64,000 nt of DNA, taken from assembly GCA_016714895.1 (NCBI GenBank), contig JADKBV010000001.1:62001-126000 (forward strand). The letters run 5' to 3'. Made by a program: the position numbers and the translations under genes. This DNA is from Saprospiraceae bacterium (lineage in GTDB: Bacteria; Bacteroidota; Bacteroidia; Chitinophagales; Saprospiraceae). The notes under the pieces were generated by a model. The model saw only the letters and a list, made by a program, of their open reading frames with translations. It was not told where the DNA came from and did not search any database. Shown here piece by piece: positions 59,143 through 64,000 of this stretch (the stretch's first letter is position 1; each line of letters starts with the position of its first letter).

Positions 59143-60516
59143 TCAGTCTGTAGGTTGCAGTTTGGCTGTAAAATGTCTGAGTAATGGTGCTTCTTCGGTG
59201 ATTTTGTAGCCAACCATTGATTTTCGTTCATTATAAACTTCAATGATAACTTCAGCAATATAATCAATATGACTTTGGGTATACACCCTTCTTGGGATGG
59301 CAAGTCTTACAAGTTCGTGAACAGCTGGCACAAGTTTTCCGGTTTCATCATATTTGCCAAACATCAAAGATCCGATTTCAACGGCGCGAATACCCCCTTT
59401 AATGTAAAGTGAACAAATAACGCTGACACCGGGATATTGGTCAACCGGAATATGATTGGCAAATCTTTTGGCATCGAGATAAACTGCATGTCCTCCCGGT
59501 GGTAGCATGACAGGCACTCCGGCTGCTACCAGTTTGTCTGAAAGATAAGTTATACTCCTCATTCTGTAGGCAAGATAATGTTCGTCCAGAATCTCTTCCA
59601 ATCCGATGGCTATGGCTTCGAGATCTCTGCCGGCGAGTCCGCCATAAGTAGGAAAACCCTCCGTTATCACCAGGAGATTACGGCACCTAATGGCCAATTC
59701 GGTATCTCGCATTGCCAAAAAGCCTCCGATATTGGCAAAGGCGTCTTTTTTGGCACTCATGAGACAACCATCTGCATATGAAAACATTTCACTGACGATC
59801 TCTTTGACAGGCATGTCGTGGTAACCGTTTTCTCTTTGTTTGATAAACCAGGCATTTTCAGCAAACCGACAAGCATCAAGGAAAAAAGGTACCTGATATT
59901 TTTTACAGATGGCTGAAGTTTGCCTTATATTTTCCAAACTTACGGGTTGGCCTCCGCCGGAATTGTTGGTCACCGTAAGAATTACCAAAGCAACATCTTT
60001 GATTTCAGGACCTGACAGGTATTTTTCAAGTTTTTGAACGTCTATATTACCTTTGAAAGGAGCCGGAATGCCGGGATTTTTGGCTTCTTCACATGGAAAG
60101 TCGAGACCTACGGCACCTGAAAATTCAATATTTGCTCTTGTCGTGTCAAATAATGTGTTGGAGATGTAGGTTTTTTTGTTCTGACTTAAGACCGTAAACA
60201 GGATTTTTTCTGCACCACGCCCCTGATGGGTAGGTATGACAATGGGCATATTCATGATCTCCTGAACGGTTTTTTCAAATCTGAAAAAACTGGGACTTCC
60301 TGCATAGGATTCGTCACCCAACATGATGCCTGCCCATTGCCTGCTACTCATAGCGCTGGTGCCACTATCTGTAAGCAGGTCAATAATGACTTTTTGAGAT
60401 GGCAAAAGAAATACATTGTAATCAGCTTCTTCAAGCGCCTGTACTCTTTCTTCTTCTGTCGTAAAATACAATGGTTCGACAGACTTAATTTTAAAAGGTT
60501 CGATAATGGTTTTCAA
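59143..60516 (-). CDS. tnaA: Tryptophanase
   Basis: 457 residues, PLP-dependent beta-eliminating lyase. The PLP lysine is in M-S-A-K-K-D-A-F (about 254-261); other blocks are L-L-T-D-S-G-T-S-A-M, P-T-H-Q-G-R-G-A-E, T-N-N-S-G-G-G-Q-P-V and F-L-D-A-C-R-F-A-E. The ending L-L-R-H-F-T-A-K-L-Q is that of tryptophanase rather than tyrosine phenol-lyase, though the two are close. It converts tryptophan to indole, pyruvate and ammonia. No tnaC-like leader or tnaB permease is nearby. Confidence 0.9.
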   Translation of the reverse strand: MKTIIEPFKIKSVEPLYFTTEEERVQALEEADYNVFLLPSQKVIIDLLTDSGTSAMSSRQWAGIMLGDESYAGSPSFFRFEKTVQEIMNMPIVIPTHQGRGAEKILFTVLSQNKKTYISNTLFDTTRANIEFSGAVGLDFPCEEAKNPGIPAPFKGNIDVQKLEKYLSGPEIKDVALVILTVTNNSGGGQPVSLENIRQTSAICKKYQVPFFLDACRFAENAWFIKQRENGYHDMPVKEIVSEMFSYADGCLMSAKKDAFANIGGFLAMRDTELAIRCRNLLVITEGFPTYGGLAGRDLEAIAIGLEEILDEHYLAYRMRSITYLSDKLVAAGVPVMLPPGGHAVYLDAKRFANHIPVDQYPGVSVICSLYIKGGIRAVEIGSLMFGKYDETGKLVPAVHELVRLAIPRRVYTQSHIDYIAEVIIEVYNERKSMVGYKITEEAPLLRHFTAKLQPTD

Positions 60517-60536
60517 TGATTTGCATTTTGTTTCCG

Positions 60537-60544
60537 CAAAAGTA
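60537..60544 (-). promoter_or_regulatory. -7 box TACTTTTG upstream of tryptophanase
   Basis: Minus-strand TACTTTTG matches TAnnTTTG and ends 21 bases before the ATG. Confidence 0.55.
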
Positions 60545-60648
60545 AGGGAGACCTTTATGGTGTGGTGATGATTTGAATCATATAGAAGGATTATTTTAAA
60601 TTGATAACTCTGAATGATTCAAAAAGCTGATACATCAACCGAATTTCG

Positions 60649-60656
60649 TATCTTTA
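60649..60656 (+). promoter_or_regulatory. Possible -7 box TATCTTTA before the PGRP-type amidase
   Basis: One mismatch to TAnnTTTG, 30 bases before the ATG at 60687. Confidence 0.35.
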
Positions 60657-60686
60657 CATCTGTTTTACATTACCATTGTTTGCGTG

Positions 60687-62012
60687 ATGACAGTCAAAAA
60701 ATTTTTATCATTCAGAATTCAAGTTATGCGGATCTATATTTTGTGTTTTTTTAATTGTATGTTTTTTACACCTTTGTCTGCACAACAAACCATTACTGTT
60801 TCACATCCATTGACGGTCGGAAACCGGCATGTGGTATCGGACTCTATTTATATAGACCCAAAACTTTTTGAAGGAAATATGGTCAGTCTGGCAGTCACTG
60901 TTCAAAAAACCGACTTTCCTTTTGAATTAGATCTGGATGTAAGCACCACAAAGGGTCGACGCAATATCAATCCCGGCTGCGAGGTTAATGAAGTTGATTT
61001 TTCTTTTGTAAGTAAACTCGAAATTCTGGAAACCGATGAATCCGGGTGGTTATATTTTTATTACAAAGAAAAGGGAAGTAAAACGTTGCAAGATATCAGT
61101 GTCACTTACCACATACATCAGATACCGGTCGGTAAACCTGCTGATATCATTTTACAAAGAGGGGAGCGTACGGATTGTACTTGTCCGCAACCTTTATATA
61201 TTCCCCGTAGTTCATGGGGCAGTTCCTATCAACTGACCAATGATATTTATGTTCCGCCGGCCACCTTGACAGAAGTAACTCACCTGATTGTTCATCACAG
61301 TGCGAGTTCCAATCAAAGTAATGATTGGCCTGCTGTTGTCGCATCATTTTTTGCATATCACACTTTTACCAATGGTTGGCAGGATATCGGTTACAATTGG
61401 TTGATAGATCCGTCAGGCAATATTTATCAGGGCAGAGGTGGTGGTGAAGACGTACGGGGTGCTCATATGTGCGGATACAACAACAACACTATGGGAATAT
61501 GTATGATCGGTACTTTTACCAATGTAGATCCTACGAATGCAGCACTGGAAAGCCTTGAAAAACTGTTGTCCTATAAGGCATGTCAAAAAGAATTTGGAAC
61601 GGAAGAAAGTGCCCCAATTGTGTCTTATACAGGACATATGTTCAGGGTGTCAGGTCATCGGGATGGTTGTGCGCCCAATTACACAGAGTGTCCGGGCAAC
61701 AGACTGCACGCTTTTTTGCCGGTTCTACGGACAAATTGTACCGAATATATGGTAGATAGCTGTATGCTTATTTCCGGACAACATGTAGAAGAGGAAGAGA
61801 TTTTGAAGGTCTTTTATACAAATGGAATGGTAACAGTGGATTCTGAAAAAGAAGTACAAGTGACCATAACCCATATTTCAGGACAAAAAATCAGGCGTAT
61901 GGTGGCTGGTACAGGAAGATCACAATTTTTGATGACAGAACCTTCAGGGGTTTATTTTATAGTGATAAATGACGGTCTAAAAAAAGTTACCAAAAAAATA
62001 ATGCACTTTTAG
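60687..62012 (+). CDS. Secreted PGRP/Amidase_2 N-acetylmuramoyl-L-alanine amidase with T9SS C-terminal domain
   Basis: About 441 residues; the ATG at 60687 follows an in-frame GTG by one codon, and an ATG at 60726 directly before the hydrophobic core is a possible alternative. A signal peptide ends near P-L-S-A-Q-Q. The catalytic domain (about 175-355) starts R-S-S-W-G-S; zinc ligands are His in L-I-V-H-H-S-A-S and in S-G-H-R-D, with Cys/His region D-G-C-A-P-N-Y-T-E-C-P-G. The final ~70 residues (V-F-Y-T-N-G-M-V-T-V ... G-V-Y-F-I-V-I-N-D) look like a type-A sorting domain for the type IX system. It would cleave peptidoglycan outside the cell, in defence, predation or wall turnover. Convergent with the TerB-like gene, overlapping it by 4 bases at the stops. 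Confidence 0.88.
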   Translation: MTVKKFLSFRIQVMRIYILCFFNCMFFTPLSAQQTITVSHPLTVGNRHVVSDSIYIDPKLFEGNMVSLAVTVQKTDFPFELDLDVSTTKGRRNINPGCEVNEVDFSFVSKLEILETDESGWLYFYYKEKGSKTLQDISVTYHIHQIPVGKPADIILQRGERTDCTCPQPLYIPRSSWGSSYQLTNDIYVPPATLTEVTHLIVHHSASSNQSNDWPAVVASFFAYHTFTNGWQDIGYNWLIDPSGNIYQGRGGGEDVRGAHMCGYNNNTMGICMIGTFTNVDPTNAALESLEKLLSYKACQKEFGTEESAPIVSYTGHMFRVSGHRDGCAPNYTECPGNRLHAFLPVLRTNCTEYMVDSCMLISGQHVEEEEILKVFYTNGMVTVDSEKEVQVTITHISGQKIRRMVAGTGRSQFLMTEPSGVYFIVINDGLKKVTKKIMHF

Positions 62013-62431
62013 TTTTGATATTTTTTAATGATGTCAAGCATAGCTTCCGGAGGCAGATCATCTATATCATGTTTTCGGAATATTTCCATAAAATCTTTAA
62101 TCATGTATTCTGAAAAACCAAGTTTCAAACCAAAATGGAATATTGTTTTTTCTTCTTCTTCAGCAATCTTTTTATCTACGTCCATCATAAATAATAGTTG
62201 ATAAAGAACCTGCATCCTGTCCTGCTCGTCATACGGCAGGATCTCATTTAATTCCTTGTCTTCGAGCATAATGGTACGTACATCTTCCATTGAAAAACCC
62301 ATTTTTTTACCGACGTGAACCAAATATGTAAATTCGATGTCTGTTACCGCACCATCGGTTTTTGCCAGATGGTAGAGAATACGTATAATTACTCGGGCTT
62401 TTTCATTATTGTCCAATAAATCCCACAACAT
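62009..62431 (-). CDS. TerB-like domain protein
   Basis: 140 residues, all-helical, with the TerB pattern: L-A-K-T-D-G-A-V-T-D-I-E at about 22, a mid-helix acidic cluster, and M-D-V-D-K-K-I-A-E-E-E at about 88. Each of these acidic loops resembles the metal-binding sites of tellurite-resistance TerB. No other ter gene is nearby, so a role in tellurite resistance is not supported. Divergent from fabH with ~90 bases between. Confidence 0.8.
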   Translation of the reverse strand: MLWDLLDNNEKARVIIRILYHLAKTDGAVTDIEFTYLVHVGKKMGFSMEDVRTIMLEDKELNEILPYDEQDRMQVLYQLLFMMDVDKKIAEEEEKTIFHFGLKLGFSEYMIKDFMEIFRKHDIDDLPPEAMLDIIKKYQN

Positions 62432-62522
62432 ATTGATAAATTACTTGTATCGTTAAATAATATTGTTGTAATTTGGCAAGCCAAAATAAAACATCAGAAA
62501 ATATCACACGAAATTAATCATT

Positions 62523-63578
62523 ATGAAAACAAAAATAGCAGGAATAGGTAAATATTTGCCAAAAAGAGTCGTAACCAACCAGGAACTGACTACATACATG
62601 GATACTACCAATGAGTGGATCATCGAAAGAACCGGTATCGAAGAACGCAGATATGCTGAAAAACATAAAGAAACAACTACTACTATGGCAGCTGCTGCGG
62701 CAAGAATAGCTATAGAAAGAGCGGGAATAACCCCTGAAGATATTGATTTTATCATCTTTGCAACACTTAGCCCTGATTATTATTTTCCGGGTTGTGGAGT
62801 GTTGTTACAAAGAGAACTTGGTCTTACAAAAACAGAAATCGGTGCTTTGGATATCAGGAATCAATGTACCGGTTTTGTGTATGGTCTGTCAGTAGCAGAT
62901 CAGTTTATCAAAACAGGCATGTATAAAAACATATTGCTTGTCGGCTCTGAGATGCATTCTATGGGTCTCGATTTTTCAGATGAAGGAAGGGCAGTAACCG
63001 TGATATTTGGTGATGGCGCCGGTGCGGTGGTACTTCAGCCGACAACCAAAGAAAATCAGGGGATATTAAATACGGTACTTCATTCTGACGGAACCCACGC
63101 CGAAGAACTGGCTATGATCAATCCCGGATCTCATGGTGGGTATCATTTAGGCACTGAAAAGTTTGGATACCCGGACCCTTCCATCCCCGGAGGCGTTTTT
63201 GTCACTCAAAAAATGGTAGACGATAATATGCTGACACCCAATATGACCGGACAACTGGTGTTTAAAAATGCGGTGGTAAAATTTCCTGAAGTTATCAAAG
63301 AAGGGTTGGCCAAAGCCGGTTTGGAAAAAGAAGCTATCGACCTATTGGTGCCCCACCAGGCAAACCTCAGAATCTCCCAGTTTGTCCAAAAAGTTATGGG
63401 TCTTCCTGATGAAAAAGTGGTCAATAACATTCAGAAATATGGGAATACAACCGCTGCTTCTATTCCGATAGCTTTATGTGAAGCATTTGAAGACGGAAGG
63501 ATCAATGAGGGAGATCTCGTATGTCTGGCTGCTTTTGGCAGTGGATTTACCTGGGGAAGTGTCTTGGTAAGATGGTAG
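62523..63578 (+). CDS. fabH: 3-oxoacyl-ACP synthase III (FabH)
   Basis: 351 residues. Catalytic triad: Cys in N-Q-C-T-G-F-V-Y-G (about 117), His in P-H-Q-A-N-L-R-I (about 279) and Asn in G-N-T-T-A-A-S-I-P (about 309). N-terminal I-A-G-I-G-K-Y-L-P and W-I-I-E-R-T-G-I are family blocks. It condenses acetyl- or branched acyl-CoA with malonyl-ACP to start fatty-acid synthesis. Slightly longer than E. coli FabH (317) through a Gly/His-rich insertion around residues 203-212. Alone here, not in a fab cluster. Confidence 0.93.
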   Translation: MKTKIAGIGKYLPKRVVTNQELTTYMDTTNEWIIERTGIEERRYAEKHKETTTTMAAAAARIAIERAGITPEDIDFIIFATLSPDYYFPGCGVLLQRELGLTKTEIGALDIRNQCTGFVYGLSVADQFIKTGMYKNILLVGSEMHSMGLDFSDEGRAVTVIFGDGAGAVVLQPTTKENQGILNTVLHSDGTHAEELAMINPGSHGGYHLGTEKFGYPDPSIPGGVFVTQKMVDDNMLTPNMTGQLVFKNAVVKFPEVIKEGLAKAGLEKEAIDLLVPHQANLRISQFVQKVMGLPDEKVVNNIQKYGNTTAASIPIALCEAFEDGRINEGDLVCLAAFGSGFTWGSVLVRW

Positions 63579-63692
63579 GGGATTACAGATTAATTGTTAA
63601 TTATTCGTAAACGGTTTTCTTTTTGTAATCATTAATGAGTACAAGGTGTTCATAAGGCAGTTAGTTCTTATAAATTGAAGTTTGGACAAAAA

Positions 63693-64000
63693 ATGCCTTT
63701 TGTGAAATCAGTAATTACATTTTTTGTTTTTGTTTGTTTTTTGCCCTTCATGTCGGCTCAAAACGCAAAAACATTCACCCTTAGCGGTTATATCAAAGAT
63801 AAAAGTACAGGAGAAACCTTGATCGGTGCCAATGTGGTTGACCTGGAAAACCCCGGATCCGGTACCATTACCAATACGTATGGTTTTTATTCCATTTCTC
63901 TTGAGAAGGGAACCTACAAAATCGGATTTTCTTACCTTGGATACAAGGATGAAAAGTTTGAAGTCGTTCTGGATAAAAACACTCAACTCAACGTTACCCT
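63693..64000 (+). CDS. Start of a TonB-dependent receptor-like protein (carboxypeptidase-regulatory N-domain), 3' truncated
   Basis: Open frame from ATG 63693 to the window end (about 102 codons seen). Signal peptide M-P-F-V-K-S-V-I-T-F-F...M-S-A-Q, then a CarboxypepD_reg-like domain: L-S-G-Y-I-K-D-K-S-T-G-E-T-L-I-G-A-N-V, T-N-T-Y-G-F-Y-S-I-S-L and Y-K-I-G-F-S-Y-L-G-Y. This domain begins SusC/FecA-type outer-membrane receptors of Bacteroidota; the plug and barrel would lie beyond the window, so the class is inferred. Confidence 0.8.
   Translation, partial: MPFVKSVITFFVFVCFLPFMSAQNAKTFTLSGYIKDKSTGETLIGANVVDLENPGSGTITNTYGFYSISLEKGTYKIGFSYLGYKDEKFEVVLDKNTQLNVT

Overview
The window looks like a chromosomal segment of a Bacteroidota bacterium, probably of the Saprospiria/Chitinophagia side, recovered as a metagenome-type assembly. 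Reasons: a giant surface protein ending in a type-B (CHU_C) type IX secretion sorting domain, SusC-like carboxypeptidase-regulatory N-terminus at the right edge, LVIVD lipoproteins, a flavobacterial-type lycopene cyclase, CcoI-like copper ATPase, and promoter -7 boxes of the Bacteroidota form TAnnTTTG upstream of several genes and a tRNA. Base composition is AT-rich throughout.

Layout. 1-19 kb is ordinary, intact chromosome: adhesin 3' part; a leftward cluster lipoprotein, two tandem alpha/beta hydrolases, lycopene cyclase, DUF2461; a di-haem peroxidase; groES-groEL; a barnase/barstar pair; a pyruvate-kinase-like protein; a copper P-type ATPase. 17.6-25.2 kb holds oligopeptidase B, a MATE exporter and an ECF-sigma operon with beta-barrel proteins and an LVIVD lipoprotein. 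25.3-26.0 kb holds an initiator tRNA-Met and a CBS protein. 26.1-30.2 kb is mostly non-coding repeats: dispersed hairpin elements, then a ~23-unit, ~42-bp-period array whose hairpins followed by T-tracts look like tandem terminators on the minus strand.

30.2-48.8 kb is accessory and defence-rich: a frameshifted PLD-like nuclease with an attC-like hairpin behind it, an IS91-type element with a tyrosine recombinase, a small cassette (P-loop kinase, J-domain/KTSC protein, two unknowns) flanked by inverted repeats, and then one head-to-tail operon hsdM-hsdS-thsA-thsB-thsB-DUF262/DUF1524-hsdR, followed by AbiH. A complete Thoeris system (SIR2-SLOG ThsA plus two TIR proteins) and a GmrSD-like gene thus sit inside a type I restriction operon. 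hsdR itself carries an in-frame insertion of a REP-associated tyrosine transposase (RAYT) bordered by small palindromes.

48.8-58 kb contains a 3' remnant of an amidase gene, an IS21 element with a 6-bp target duplication, a secreted Gly/Ser/Asn/Gln-rich protein built from 12-residue units, a TPR gene, the intact amidase, and long repeated intergenic modules. 58-64 kb returns to ordinary chromosome: YdeI-like, DUF1572, tryptophanase, a PGRP-type secreted amidase, TerB-like, FabH and the start of a probable TonB-dependent receptor.

A striking technical feature is that roughly 25-30 single-base indels, mainly in short homopolymers, break genes only between about 19.1 and 56.0 kb; genes on both sides are intact. 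Wherever the broken gene is recognisable, adding or removing one base restores a continuous protein, so consensus error in a poorly covered or strain-variable region is at least as likely as genuine decay.
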